25,619 nt of DNA from an uncultured Collinsella sp. (GCA_900553215.1 USCJ01000001.1:1-25619), one strand, 5' to 3'; shown: positions 5,233-12,321, numbered from the stretch's first letter. Notes: generated by a model not told the origin, from the letters alone. A program made the numbers and translations.

Positions 5233-5954
5233 CGGTCTATGTGACGGGCGACATCCACGGTGGGCTCGACATGCAAAAGCTCCGCGACTGGGGGCTTGGC
5301 GATAGTCTTACCAGCGACGACTATCTCATCGTTGCCGGCGACTTTGGCTTTCCGTGGGATTTCTCTGCCGAGGAATGCGCCGACATCGCCTGGCTGGAGT
5401 CGCGGCCCTACACGGTACTGTTCGTCGACGGCAACCACGAGCGCTTCGATCACTGGGAGGAGCGCCCCATGGAGTTATGGCATGGCGGGCTGACGCAGCG
5501 CCTGTCGGACACCTCGCCCATTCGGCGCCTGAGGCGCGGCGAGGTCTTTGAGCTCGACGGTTCGACAATCTTCACCATGGGCGGTGCCACGAGCGTGGAC
5601 AGGGAATACCGCGTGCCGTATTCCAGCTGGTGGCCTCAGGAGCTCCCGGATGAGCGCGATTTCGATACCGCGCGGACAAAGCTCGACGAGGTCGGCTGGA
5701 AGGTCGACTGCGTCATCACCCATACCTGTGCCACGCGCATGCTCTCGCCGACGCTCTATCCGGACTCGGGCTGGGAACGCCCTGATGTGGACCGGCTGAC
5801 CGGATTCCTCGACGAGCTCGAGGACCGCCTGGACTACAAGCGCTGGTATTACGGCCATTTTCACCGAGACGGCAACCCGGACGAACGGCACACGGTGCTG
5901 TATGACCGAATCGTGAGACTCGGGGACAAACTCCTGCCGTGGGGTGCGTACTGA
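5229..5954 (+). CDS. Calcineurin-like metallophosphoesterase 2
   Basis: A 241-residue phosphoesterase with motifs TGDIHG (residues 6-11), AGDFGF (about 36-41), GNHE (about 67-70), a THTC histidine (about 165) and GHFH (about 211-214). The ATG overlaps the stop of the upstream gene (ATGA). It is more similar to the third phosphoesterase than to the first: both start MTVYVTGD-x-HG and share FTMGGA/LTMGGA, SWWP and DEVGWKVD/DRVGWKVD. Segments such as PFYSSWWPQELPDE between the metal motifs probably form the substrate lid. No membrane segment or signal peptide, so cytoplasmic. Confidence 0.88.
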   Translation: MTVYVTGDIHGGLDMQKLRDWGLGDSLTSDDYLIVAGDFGFPWDFSAEECADIAWLESRPYTVLFVDGNHERFDHWEERPMELWHGGLTQRLSDTSPIRRLRRGEVFELDGSTIFTMGGATSVDREYRVPYSSWWPQELPDERDFDTARTKLDEVGWKVDCVITHTCATRMLSPTLYPDSGWERPDVDRLTGFLDELEDRLDYKRWYYGHFHRDGNPDERHTVLYDRIVRLGDKLLPWGAY

Positions 5955-6691
5955 TGACGGTCTATGTGACAGGCGACGTGCACGGCAGGGCCGAGTACGG
6001 GGCCAGCAGGTTCGCCTTCAGGTCTTGGCCGCTGGGCCGGACCCTGACGCGCGATGACACGGTGATCGTGGCCGGCGACTTCGGCTTTGTCTGGGATGGG
6101 TCCAACGCCGAGAAATACTGGCTCGACTGGTTCGAATCGAAGCCGTGGACCACGTGTTTCGTAGACGGCAACCATGAGAACCACCACGCCCTGGCTGAGC
6201 TGCCGGTGCGGGAGTGGAGCGGCGGGCTCGTCCATGAGGCGCGACCGCACGTGCTGCACCTGATGCGCGGAGAGGTGTTCGACATCGCGGGAACCACGGT
6301 TCTTACCATGGGCGGTGCCGCGAGCAACGACAGGCAGTATCGCAAGGAGGGGAGGAGCTGGTGGCCCGAGGAGATGCCGAGCGAGGGGGAGATGGACCAC
6401 TGCCGCGCCTCGCTCGACCGCGTGGGCTGGAAGGTCGACTACGTTGTGACTCACGAGGCCCCTGCCGCCCTTGCTGAGGGGTTGTGCCGGGAGCGCGGAC
6501 GCGAGTATCGGGGCGACCGGCTGCAGCGATTCCTTGTCGAGCTCGACGGGCGACTCGGCTACCGAGCCTGGTTCTTCGGCCACTACCACGACGACGAGTG
6601 GCGCGACGACAGGCATCGCCTTATCTACCGAGACATCGTGCCGATCGAAGATGCTGCGCCCGGCTCTAGGAACTTTCTAGAAGCGCTCTAG
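5954..6691 (+). CDS. Calcineurin-like metallophosphoesterase 3
   Basis: A 245-residue phosphoesterase with TGDVHG (residues 6-11), AGDFGF, GNHE, a THEA histidine and GHYH. The ATG shares one base with the previous stop (tgatg). It is clearly a paralogue of gene 2, with MGGAAS, SWWPEEMP and VGWKVDYVVTHE segments, and most of the difference lies in surface regions. The last codons and stop fall inside a perfect 17-bp inverted repeat that probably terminates the operon. Three adjacent, differently diverged copies suggest an enzyme set or a heteromeric complex and are unlikely to reflect recent amplification. Confidence 0.87.
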   Translation: MTVYVTGDVHGRAEYGASRFAFRSWPLGRTLTRDDTVIVAGDFGFVWDGSNAEKYWLDWFESKPWTTCFVDGNHENHHALAELPVREWSGGLVHEARPHVLHLMRGEVFDIAGTTVLTMGGAASNDRQYRKEGRSWWPEEMPSEGEMDHCRASLDRVGWKVDYVVTHEAPAALAEGLCRERGREYRGDRLQRFLVELDGRLGYRAWFFGHYHDDEWRDDRHRLIYRDIVPIEDAAPGSRNFLEAL

Positions 6692-6703
6692 AAAGTTCCT
6701 AGA
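6665..6703. terminator. Perfect 17-bp inverted repeat at the end of the phosphoesterase operon
   Basis: tctaggaactttctaga (6665-6681) is exactly complementary to 6687-6703, with loop agcgc. It includes the stop codon of phosphoesterase 3. It lies between convergent genes, so it could serve both strands, though there is no clear T run. A protein-binding site is an alternative. Confidence 0.5.
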
Positions 6704-6753
6704 AATCAGCCGCCTGATAGGAGAAGCGCGGGGCTACTCGCCCTTCATCTGGG

Positions 6754-7311
6754 TCATGACCTCGATTTGGCCTCGGCCACGGCCGCACGCTGCTCGGAGG
6801 CGGCAAGGCAGTCCTTGAGGGCGGCGACCTCGGCCATCAGGTCGCGCTGGGCCAGGAGTGCATCGTTCAACTCGGCTTGGGCTTTCAGCGCGGCATCACG
6901 CTCGCCGCGCAGCCGCTCGATCTCATCGGACATGGCCTCAGCCTCGGCATGGAGCTGGACGACCTGCCTGTCGAGCTCCCTGGCATCGGCGAGGTATCTG
7001 ACGCTCGCGGCATGAAGCTCGTTGTTCTCGAGCTCGAGGCTCGCGGTATCGAGTTCAAACTTCTCCTCGATAAAGGCGACCCGCTCATTGCAGTCGGCCT
7101 CAAGTCTTTCGTTCCGGTCTCTCGCCTCGACGAGCTTGCGGTTGAATTCGTCGAGCTGGGCCCTGAGCAACGCGTTCTCGGTTCTGAGGTCGCCCGTCTC
7201 ACGCAGCAGCTTCTCCCGCCACGTCGCCTCGATCCGCTCGGCAGCCTCATCGAGGACGGCCTTCACGCCGGATGTCTCGCTGATTTTCTTTTCGCTCAGA
7301 TTGTCTGCCAT
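6754..7311 (-). CDS. Coiled-coil protein, unknown function
   Basis: A 185-residue, almost entirely alpha-helical protein with heptad-like spacing of Leu, Ala and Val and many Glu and Arg residues (for example ETGDLRTENALLRAQLDEF and LELENNELHAASVRYLADAR). There is no signal peptide or membrane segment. I prefer ATG 7311 to 7326 because the GGAG ribosome-binding site is 9 nt before 7311. It is convergent with the phosphoesterase operon. Possible roles include a scaffold, a KfrA-like DNA-associated plasmid protein or a partner of the recombinase upstream. KfrA-type proteins carry an N-terminal DNA-binding domain that I do not clearly see here. Confidence 0.65.
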   Translation of the reverse strand: MADNLSEKKISETSGVKAVLDEAAERIEATWREKLLRETGDLRTENALLRAQLDEFNRKLVEARDRNERLEADCNERVAFIEEKFELDTASLELENNELHAASVRYLADARELDRQVVQLHAEAEAMSDEIERLRGERDAALKAQAELNDALLAQRDLMAEVAALKDCLAASEQRAAVAEAKSRS

Positions 7312-7535
7312 GGCGCGGCACTCCAATCAACAAAGGGCATGGCTTCGCCATGCCATACGGCTGGGGACACTGCACGGCCGCTGTTGATTTGTAGTCATCC
7401 TGCGATCGGTGAGTTCTAAAAAGGCGTCTCAGGTCATACGTTCACGCAGGGTTTCAGTTGGAGAAATACCGCACTCTTATATAGTAACGCCGCTGCACTC
7501 GAGCTTATTGACAGATCGCGAAACGATGGACGGGC

Positions 7536-8120
7536 TCATTTTCTGACGCCCACCAATCCGCGTTCACGGAGGATGCGGTACAAAGTCGATTTAGAGATAC
7601 CTGTGGCGGTGCAGATGTCTGGGATAGGTGTCTCGCGAGCGAGGTAGAGCTTCACGGCAGCATCGGCCTTGACGTCCGCGATGCGCGGGCGGCCACCGAC
7701 GTTGCCGCCATGGTTCCGTTTTACGGCGATGCCTTCGGCCTGGCGCTGCCTGATCAGGTCACGCTCAAGTTCCGCAGTACAGGCGTGGGTACCCAGCACG
7801 AAACGGCCGAAGGCGGTATCGAGGTCGACCGGCTGTTTCAAGGAGGTTAGCTTCACGCCGAGATTTCGGAACATAAGGTCGTAGTTCAGCAATTGCCTGG
7901 TCGATCTGGTTAGGCGCTCCCAGGACTCGACTACCACTTCATCGCCGGCCTTCATCTTCTTGAACAGACGCTTCTGTTGAGTTCGGTCGCCGTCCCTGGC
8001 ACCCGTGACCTTGTCTTTGTAGATATGGCCATAGGGCACGCCGGCGTTGACCAACGCCTCGATTTGCCTGTCTAGCTTCTGGTCCTTCGTGCTCACGCGA
8101 GCGTATCCGTATCTGGTCAT
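7536..8120 (-). CDS. Serine recombinase (resolvase/invertase family)
   Basis: A 194-residue small serine recombinase. The N-terminal catalytic domain begins MTRYGYARVSTKDQKLDRQ, with the nucleophilic serine in ARVS at residue 10. It is followed by the conserved Arg-rich stretch (KVTGARDGDRTQQKRLFKKM), VVVESWERLTRST and the E-helix region LERDLIRQRQAEGIA. The C-terminal segment (PIPDICTATGISKSTLYRIL) is a Hin-like helix-turn-helix. An aggaggc ribosome-binding site supports the start at 8120 over the upstream ATG. Full family length, so probably active. On plasmids these enzymes resolve multimers, invert segments or move transposons. Candidate target repeats (catacgttttggaac) lie at 8240-8254 and 8872-8886. 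Confidence 0.92.
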   Translation of the reverse strand: MTRYGYARVSTKDQKLDRQIEALVNAGVPYGHIYKDKVTGARDGDRTQQKRLFKKMKAGDEVVVESWERLTRSTRQLLNYDLMFRNLGVKLTSLKQPVDLDTAFGRFVLGTHACTAELERDLIRQRQAEGIAVKRNHGGNVGGRPRIADVKADAAVKLYLARETPIPDICTATGISKSTLYRILRERGLVGVRK

Positions 8121-8296
8121 TTTCAGCCTCCTGCCTTGTCTTTTGATTTTCTCATGGGAATGCAAGGGGAAGTTTTGGCACTGGGTTTTGGCACTCGCTG
8201 TTCACGGCATCGAGGGTTCGGTTTTCGAGTTCCACGCGGCATACGTTTTGGAACTGTGGCCATCTGGCTATTAAGTTCGACAGCCGCTGGTTCAGC

Positions 8297-8335
8297 TAGA
8301 ATTGACGAGACGACGCATTCCGTGCGCGGGCGGCC
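8297..8335 (+). promoter_or_regulatory. Toxin mRNA promoter and pairing repeats, second Fst-like locus
   Basis: The -10 is TAGAAT (8297-8302), preceded by cagccgct as in the first locus. The leader carries gacgacgcattccgtg (8309-8324) and gcgcgggcggcc (8324-8335). Both recur in the convergent antisense RNA (15 of 16 and 12 of 12 bases identical). Confidence 0.6.
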
Positions 8336-8359
8336 GACAATTCGATTGGAGGCTTCCCT

Positions 8360-8512
8360 ATGCTAAAGATCCTTGATGCGCTGGCCGCCCTTGCGACGGT
8401 CGGCACGTTCGTCATTGCGTTTTTCGATTCGTATGATGTTCGAGTTAAGGTCCGTAGGCGTACGCGCGGTGCGGACGGTGGACGGCATTTGCGCCGCGAC
8501 AGGCGCAAATAA
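8360..8512 (+). CDS. Fst-like small hydrophobic/basic type I toxin (50 aa)
   Basis: A 50-residue peptide: a hydrophobic helix (ILDALAALATVGTFVIAFF, about residues 4-22) and then a very basic C-terminal half (VKVRRRTRG and HLRRDRRK). An attggagg ribosome-binding site precedes the ATG. The overall layout matches the first locus at 4205-4330 although the sequences differ: promoter motif, repeats in the leader, peptide, shared terminator and convergent RNA. The longer Arg-rich tail is unusual for Fst relatives. Toxin function is inferred from layout. Confidence 0.7.
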   Translation: MLKILDALAALATVGTFVIAFFDSYDVRVKVRRRTRGADGGRHLRRDRRK

Positions 8513-8615
8513 GAATGCCCGGGGTGGAGCCCGGGCATTTAACAAAAGTTGAAAACTAGGCCGCCCGCGCTCCTTGTTACTTACACGGGATGCGTCGTCT
8601 TCTACGGTGATTTTA
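8505..8615 (-). ncRNA. Antisense RNA antitoxin of the second Fst-like locus
   Basis: The minus-strand -10 TAAAAT (plus 8610-8615) sits in the same gagggtaaaat core as at the first locus and predicts a start near 8603. The RNA carries the complement of cacgggatgcgtcgtc (8584-8599) and ggccgcccgcgc (8559-8570), i.e. the same two repeats as the toxin leader separated by 13 extra bases. It ends at the bidirectional hairpin 8514-8539. Antisense pairing would start at the shared terminator and be completed at the repeats covering the toxin leader, as known for RNA I/RNA II of the pAD1 par locus. Confidence 0.68.
8514..8539. terminator. Bidirectional terminator shared by toxin and antitoxin RNAs
   Basis: aatgcccggg (8514-8523) is exactly complementary to cccgggcatt (8530-8539). 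Minus-strand readthrough meets ttcttattt, and the plus strand ends in ttaac. Confidence 0.75.
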
Positions 8616-8725
8616 CCCTCTTTAGTCAGATAAAACTACCGTATGCTTTGGTTTTCATGCGAGTTCATCCATCGTTCATGCGATGTGAATCGCAGCGACA
8701 GCGCGATACCGCCTGAAGGCAATCC

Positions 8726-8960
8726 CTACTCCCAGTGGCCGACCACGTCCACGACCCAGTGCTTGCCGGTCGCCTGCCGCTCGTAATGCCCCTGATCCTC
8801 GCTGTTGGTATAGGAGTTATTGACAGCCGAAGCGCCGTTAGGATGTTGCGCGTCGCCGTAGGTTCCCCAAACATACGTTTTGGAACGAACGGTTGGCGAA
8901 TAGGCCTTATAAGTTGATGCGTCGAATATTCTACTACCAAATAGTAGTAGAATATTCTCG
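8726..8960 (-). pseudogene. 5'-truncated gene remnant, secreted-protein-like C-terminus
   Basis: The minus-strand frame ending at 8726 reads as natural protein (for example RSKTYVWGTYGDAQHPNG and then QATGKHWVVDVVGHWE before the stop), but it has no start codon or ribosome-binding site. It runs out in the promoter/operator region of the type II toxin-antitoxin genes, which suggests that their insertion removed the 5' part. The Gly/Asn/Tyr/Trp-rich composition resembles extracellular proteins. The family was not recognised. Confidence 0.55.
8924..8957. promoter_or_regulatory. 14-bp perfect palindrome, probable operator of the type II TA operon
   Basis: gaatattctactac (8924-8937) is exactly complementary to 8944-8957 with a 6-bp spacer. 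It sits 18 bp before the toxin start codon, between the likely promoter and the ribosome-binding site, where RHH antitoxins commonly bind to repress their own operon. Confidence 0.6.
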
Positions 8961-8975
8961 TACGATTGGAGGCCA

Positions 8976-9242
8976 ATGGTTCAGATACACCGAAGGGTTC
9001 ACGAGCGACACCCCGAGTTGGATGCCGGAGATGTCGAGGCGGCATGGGAGAACTACCGCTTCGCGGCCGTTCGCGTACCCGGGGAACAGGAGATGCGGAC
9101 AGGCTACGACCCACATGGCCGGTATATCGAGATGGTCGGAGTCCTCCTGGCTGACGGCGTATGGCTTATCTATCACGCCATGACGCCGCCGAGCAAGAAG
9201 ACGCTGAAGGAGATCGAGAGCGCGAGAAGGAGAGGTTACTGA
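8976..9242 (+). CDS. Putative type II toxin (88 aa)
   Basis: An 88-residue protein with compact alpha/beta composition (FAAVRVPGEQEMRTGYDPHG and then VLLADGVWLIYHAMTPPSKK). The middle resembles BrnT/RelE-like ribonuclease toxins: a charged turn followed by a beta strand ending in W-x-IYHA-x-TPPSKK and a terminal basic helix. The gene is preceded by a palindromic operator and a ttggagg ribosome-binding site, and overlaps the next gene by one base. Toxin-first order with an RHH antitoxin is typical of BrnT-type modules. Toxin identity is inferred from the partner and context. Confidence 0.65.
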   Translation: MVQIHRRVHERHPELDAGDVEAAWENYRFAAVRVPGEQEMRTGYDPHGRYIEMVGVLLADGVWLIYHAMTPPSKKTLKEIESARRRGY

Positions 9243-9523
9243 TGGAGTTCAGGCTTGCAAACGGCACCGTAATCACGGACGAGGACATTGAGCGCGAGTG
9301 CGCGGAATATGAATCCGGCTCTTGGACGGGGGCCCTGGCAAACCTCCGCGTCGGCCGCCCAAGGCTCTCCGAGGGAGAGGCCAACGCCAATCTGTCTTTC
9401 AAGTGCCCGAAAACGGGCGCCGATCTCATCGAGAGGGCGGCCACCGCGTGCGGGATGCGGAAGTCGGAGTTCCTGCGCTCGGCTGCGCTCGAGAAGGCTG
9501 AGAGAATCCTCAGGTCGGCATAG
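9242..9523 (+). CDS. RHH antitoxin of the type II TA pair (93 aa)
   Basis: A 93-residue protein. The N-terminal part (MEFRLANGTVITDEDIERE) is an acidic toxin-binding segment ending in GRPRLSEG. The C-terminal part is an RHH-like DNA-binding unit (ANLSFKCPKTGADLIERAA, then GMRKSEFLRSAALEKAERIL). This arrangement, with NLSFKCP and KSEFLR-x-AAL, is familiar to me from antitoxins in Coriobacteriia and bifidobacteria. The start codon overlaps the toxin stop (tgatg), indicating coupled translation. It should bind the palindrome at 8924-8957. Confidence 0.75.
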   Translation: MEFRLANGTVITDEDIERECAEYESGSWTGALANLRVGRPRLSEGEANANLSFKCPKTGADLIERAATACGMRKSEFLRSAALEKAERILRSA

Positions 9524-9564
9524 CCTCACGGCGCGCCTTTCCGTGGGAGCGAAATGGGCTACAT

Positions 9565-9716
9565 CGCGCTTATGTTAGCTATATCACTAACATAAGCGCG
9601 ATTAAACAGGGCGCCGGGCAAGGCGTCTGCTTTATTCAATGGTGGGCCCCTTTCGCGATTCCCTTGCCGATGGCCCCACTGCAAACGGGTATAAAAGTGT
9701 TAGCGAAATCACTAAC
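9565..9716. promoter_or_regulatory. Paired operators GTTAG-N8-CTAAC upstream of the 9737 gene
   Basis: A perfect 14-bp inverted repeat (9565-9578/9587-9600) contains the core gttag-N8-ctaac, and the same core recurs at 9699-9716 directly behind a -10-like tataaaa (9690-9696). The two sites are 130 bp apart and share tcactaacataa. They are the probable operators of the downstream DNA-binding protein and could loop. The gap 9524-9736 has no other gene; a short hairpin (cacgg/ccgtg) ends the TA operon. Confidence 0.65.
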
Positions 9717-9736
9717 ATAATTAGGAGGCGATTGCC

Positions 9737-10579
9737 ATGGGCAGGTGCGAGCCGAGGACAAACGAGAACGACCCGGGGCTGATCACGCTGCCGGAGGGCA
9801 TCGACGAGCTGGGCGACGCCGTCAAAAACGAATTCGACGTGACCACCAAGCAGGTCTGCCGGGCCCTGCAGTGTACGCGCCCGTTCGTGCTGTCACACTG
9901 CAAGCATATCCGACACATCTATGTGTCGGGCGATTGGTCCGATAAGGTCGGCCTCGGGCCCGGCGGCGGCTTCATCTGGTCCCGCAAGGAGCTGCGCGAC
10001 TTGGCGGTGAACGGCACGGTCGAGAGGCGCACCCGAGTCGTCGGCGCGGCGGATATTCTCGCGGGCAGCCGGGAGGCGATGGATTGGCTCGAGGCCGCGG
10101 CCGCCGAGGCGGCCGAGTTGGGCAGCGACCCGCGCCGGTCGCGGGCGGATAAAGTTAAGTTCCGCGAGCTGTCCCGCGAGATCTTCGAGAGGGTGTACCT
10201 GCCTGACGAGTGGAAACCGGCCTATAACGCGGCGAGGCTCAAGAGGTCCCAGATGCACTGGGTCGACCTCGGCGAGCACCCGCGGTCATTCGACGAGCTG
10301 GGGACCGTGTGGAGGACGACCGCGGACCGCAAGGGTTACGGGGACACGGACGAGGAATGGTCGAGGGCGTATCGACGCAACGGAGCGGTGCGGCTCACCA
10401 TCACCCTGCCCGACGGCGCGACCAAGGTCATGTATGCGCCCGACCCGACGCCACGGGCGTGGTTCGACGACTTCCTGGCGACAATTTTGCCTGTCGAGCT
10501 GCTGCCGCAGGACTACATCAGGGGTGTCGTGTTGGGAGACGACCACATGGAGCCCCATGAACTCAAGCTGTACGGCTAG
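9737..10579 (+). CDS. Putative DNA-binding protein with N-terminal helix-turn-helix (280 aa)
   Basis: A 280-residue cytoplasmic protein. Residues about 34-60 (FDVTTKQVCRALQCTRPFVL) look like a helix-turn-helix, followed by a Gly-rich loop (GLGPGGGFIWSRKELRD). The middle is Ala/Glu-rich and helical. The C-terminal half contains a Trp/Tyr-rich beta-like region (RLTITLPDGATKVMYAPDP). The aggaggcg ribosome-binding site fixes the start. Two palindromic operators lie upstream and a strong terminator follows. Together with the 11271 gene, which has a similar N-terminal helix-turn-helix, it occupies a repeat-rich block and could belong to a second replication or partition module. No catalytic motif and no named family recognised. 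Confidence 0.6.
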   Translation: MGRCEPRTNENDPGLITLPEGIDELGDAVKNEFDVTTKQVCRALQCTRPFVLSHCKHIRHIYVSGDWSDKVGLGPGGGFIWSRKELRDLAVNGTVERRTRVVGAADILAGSREAMDWLEAAAAEAAELGSDPRRSRADKVKFRELSREIFERVYLPDEWKPAYNAARLKRSQMHWVDLGEHPRSFDELGTVWRTTADRKGYGDTDEEWSRAYRRNGAVRLTITLPDGATKVMYAPDPTPRAWFDDFLATILPVELLPQDYIRGVVLGDDHMEPHELKLYG

Positions 10580-10639
10580 TCCAGCCGCCGAGAACATGCC
10601 GGTGCTCCAAAACCCAACAGAATCGCGAATGAGCACATG

Positions 10640-10677
10640 AATTGACCGCCCGGGAGTACGTGCCCGGGCGGTCAATT
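10640..10677. terminator. Strong 15-bp hairpin terminator after the 9737 gene
   Basis: aattgaccgcccggg (10640-10654) is exactly complementary to 10663-10677 with an 8-nt loop. Confidence 0.65.
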
Positions 10678-10705
10678 CTATCGACCATGGGTGAGATCCC
10701 GTGCG

Positions 10706-10906
10706 CATTGTCGGACATTTGAATTGTCCGACAATGTCTGACAGCCCTGTCAGACATTCGCGCACGATCAAGCGAGCTTCGCGAGCGATTTCAGGCCGCA
10801 TGCGGCCCAAGCTGCGGCTTTGCCGCAGGTTCAATGTCTGACATTCCCAATGTCTGACGTTGAACGAAGCTGGCGTGCAAACTGACTCTTAAGGGTCAGT
10901 TTGCAC
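10706..10906. repeat. Cluster of inverted repeats built on TGTC[TG]GACA
   Basis: The gene-free stretch 10580-11270 holds attgtcggaca with its inverse copy (10706-10734), the perfect palindrome tgtctgacag-cc-ctgtcagaca (10735-10756), two further aatgtctgac copies near 10831 and 10848, hairpins gccgcatgcggc and ctgcggctttgccgcag, and a 12-bp inverted repeat gtgcaaactgac (10875-10886/10895-10906). The repeated TGTCTGAC core suggests a protein-binding region, either an operator or an origin component. Confidence 0.6.
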
Positions 10907-10995
10907 CATCCCAATGTCGCGATTTTGGATGGTGCCGCCACGGCGGTCGCATCTTCGAGGGGAACACCCGGTGCTGGGTCGATAAATCATCCGTG

Positions 10996-11110
10996 TCCGT
11001 TATCGTAATAATCTCTCGCAGACACCATCGCGCACGCCGCCGGGCCCGTATCTTTTGTCGTAATAATTTGAAATCTGGCACCTTTCACCCTTGTCCGTTA
11101 TCGTAATAAC
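10996..11110 (+). repeat. Three direct repeats upstream of the 11271 gene
   Basis: tccgttatcgtaataa occurs at 10996 and 11094, and a shorter ttgtcgtaataa at about 11056. The cgtaataa unit is the same type of 8-mer as in the tandem arrays downstream of the gene, so one protein may bind both sides. Confidence 0.55.
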
Positions 11111-11270
11111 AAGGCGCGCGAGTGTCCTTCCCCCGGTCCAAGGGCGGAGCCCTGGCAAGCGCCGGACCGCCCGAGTCGGCGGCAGACTTGTACACACATT
11201 TACGATGGGGGTACAAGTCTGCGTCTCTTGCGGGATTTCTCGTTTATCGGCAGAAAATCGAGGTCAGAAG

Positions 11271-11819
11271 ATGGATGAGTTCTTGAGCATTGAAGATCTG
11301 CGGTGGGAGTTCGGCGCGTCGCGAGCATGGACGTACAAGTATCTGGCTCCGCATATCAAGTCAATTACCGTGAAGTGCTCGACCGACGACGGCGAGCGCC
11401 TGTGCAAGCGTTATAGCCTCGATGATGCACGGCGCGTGGTCGCTGAAAAGGCTCGAGCCGAGGTCTATTCCGTGCCCGTTAAAGCGGACCCCGGGAAAAG
11501 CAGCTATGCTCCGTACCGCCGCCCGCGGCGCGTGCGAATCAAGACGAGCGCGTACATCGCCGAATATATCGTCGGCTTCGGCCACCTCTGGCAGATCGAC
11601 GAGATTGCAGAGGAATACTGCGGTAAGCGCTCAAGAGAGGCGGCATATCAATTCATCTACCGTAACGCCTGGATCGCAATCGTGTTCGGCAACAAAACTT
11701 TCTATATCCCGAGGCGCACCACACCGCAATTCGTGGCGGCAGCAGTCGAGGTGTTCGGAGACGCTGCCCACACCGTCGAATACGCACGCGGTGGGCATAA
11801 AAGTGACGCCACGGAATAG
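11271..11819 (+). CDS. Putative DNA-binding protein flanked by 8-bp repeat arrays (182 aa)
   Basis: A 182-residue basic protein. Residues 3-32 (FLSIEDLRWEFGASRAWTYK) resemble a helix-turn-helix of the excisionase/MerR kind, followed by a beta wing (SITVKCSTDDGERLCKRYSL). A basic linker (YRRPRRVRIKT) leads to a second region with a possible second helix-turn-helix (LWQIDEIAEEYCGKRSREAA). ATG 11271 is chosen for the gaggtcag ribosome-binding site. The gene is preceded by three cgtaataa-type direct repeats, and its 3' end runs into a tract of 8-bp tandem units; the first unit overlaps the stop codon. This context suggests that the protein binds and organises these repeats, for replication, segregation or silencing. 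No known family was recognised. Confidence 0.6.
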   Translation: MDEFLSIEDLRWEFGASRAWTYKYLAPHIKSITVKCSTDDGERLCKRYSLDDARRVVAEKARAEVYSVPVKADPGKSSYAPYRRPRRVRIKTSAYIAEYIVGFGHLWQIDEIAEEYCGKRSREAAYQFIYRNAWIAIVFGNKTFYIPRRTTPQFVAAAVEVFGDAAHTVEYARGGHKSDATE

Positions 11820-11973
11820 CGGCACTATGTAACAAATGAATAAGTGAACGGCGTAAAAAGTGAAAAACCGAACTACGTAATATCGACAATGCGACATAAC
11901 GCAATAACGACAAAGCGGAATAGCCGCACTATGTAACCACGTAATAACAGAACTATTGAACATCGGACTATTC
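11814..11973 (+). repeat. Array A: 20 degenerate 8-bp tandem units
   Basis: From 11814 the sequence can be cut every 8 bp into units of similar form, e.g. gaactacg (11870), taatatcg, acataacg, caataacg, gaactatt (11950). The consensus is roughly GAAnnACG. A 20-bp stretch beginning gaatagc recurs after exactly 104 bp (13 units), showing that the phase is kept. An 8-bp period is not a codon multiple, so this is not a decayed gene. Tandem 8-bp sites are typical for cooperative RHH binding (known from MetJ boxes). Confidence 0.75.
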
Positions 11974-11996
11974 GGTCCTGAAATCTGTTCGCAAGA

Positions 11997-12297
11997 GTCG
12001 TACGCTGCCGTACAAAATGCCCGACAGCGTACCGCCGCAAGCGGCACACGCTAGGGCTCTGCCCTAGCACCCGGCACTCGCGGCGTTAGCTCATTGTTCT
12101 GCAATTCAACAGTTACGTTTTTCAGTTTTGTCGTTATCACGTAGTTCGGTAATTACACAGTTACGTAGTGTCGTAATTGCTTTGTTCGGTTGTGCCGCAG
12201 TTCAGATATGAACAACCGCCGCAGGCGCCGGGTACTAGGGCAGAGCCTTGGCAGTACGCGGACGACCGAAACGCAGTTTTGTACGGCAGCGTACGAC
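11997..12297. repeat. Large imperfect inverted repeat enclosing array B
   Basis: A 21-bp perfect inverted pair (11997-12017 with 12277-12297) and a second 21-bp pair with one mismatch (12055-12075 with 12227-12247) are nested around a centre near 12150. The arms also contain a local palindrome (gctagggc/gccctagc). Arrays A and C lie outside, array B inside. Confidence 0.75.
12084..12203 (-). repeat. Array B: 15 degenerate 8-bp units in inverted orientation
   Basis: Units such as cgtagttc (12140), cgttatca, cgtagtgt (12164), cgtaattg and cgcagttc (12196) follow at 8-bp steps. They are the reverse complement type of the GAAnnACG units in arrays A and C. The block sits inside the large inverted repeat. 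No gene in this interval. Confidence 0.72.
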
Positions 12298-12321
12298 ACT
12301 TGCGGGCGAGTTCCGGCTATG

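Larger units (their letters stand above)
8240..8886 (+). repeat. 15-bp direct repeats flanking the second type I locus
   Basis: catacgttttggaac occurs at 8240-8254 and again at 8872-8886 in the same orientation, 632 bp apart. The repeats bracket the second Fst-like locus and part of a decayed gene. The 3' copy lies in the frame of that gene remnant, and the 5' copy can be read in a similar short frame (SSKTY), so the repeats may be relics of a duplicated gene. They could also be recombination sites for the adjacent serine recombinase. Confidence 0.5.

Noticed and set aside
8665..9114. 149-aa minus-strand frame
   Set aside because: It is the wrong frame. The adjacent frame ending at 8726 contains the protein-like remnant, and the plus strand carries the toxin gene from 8976.
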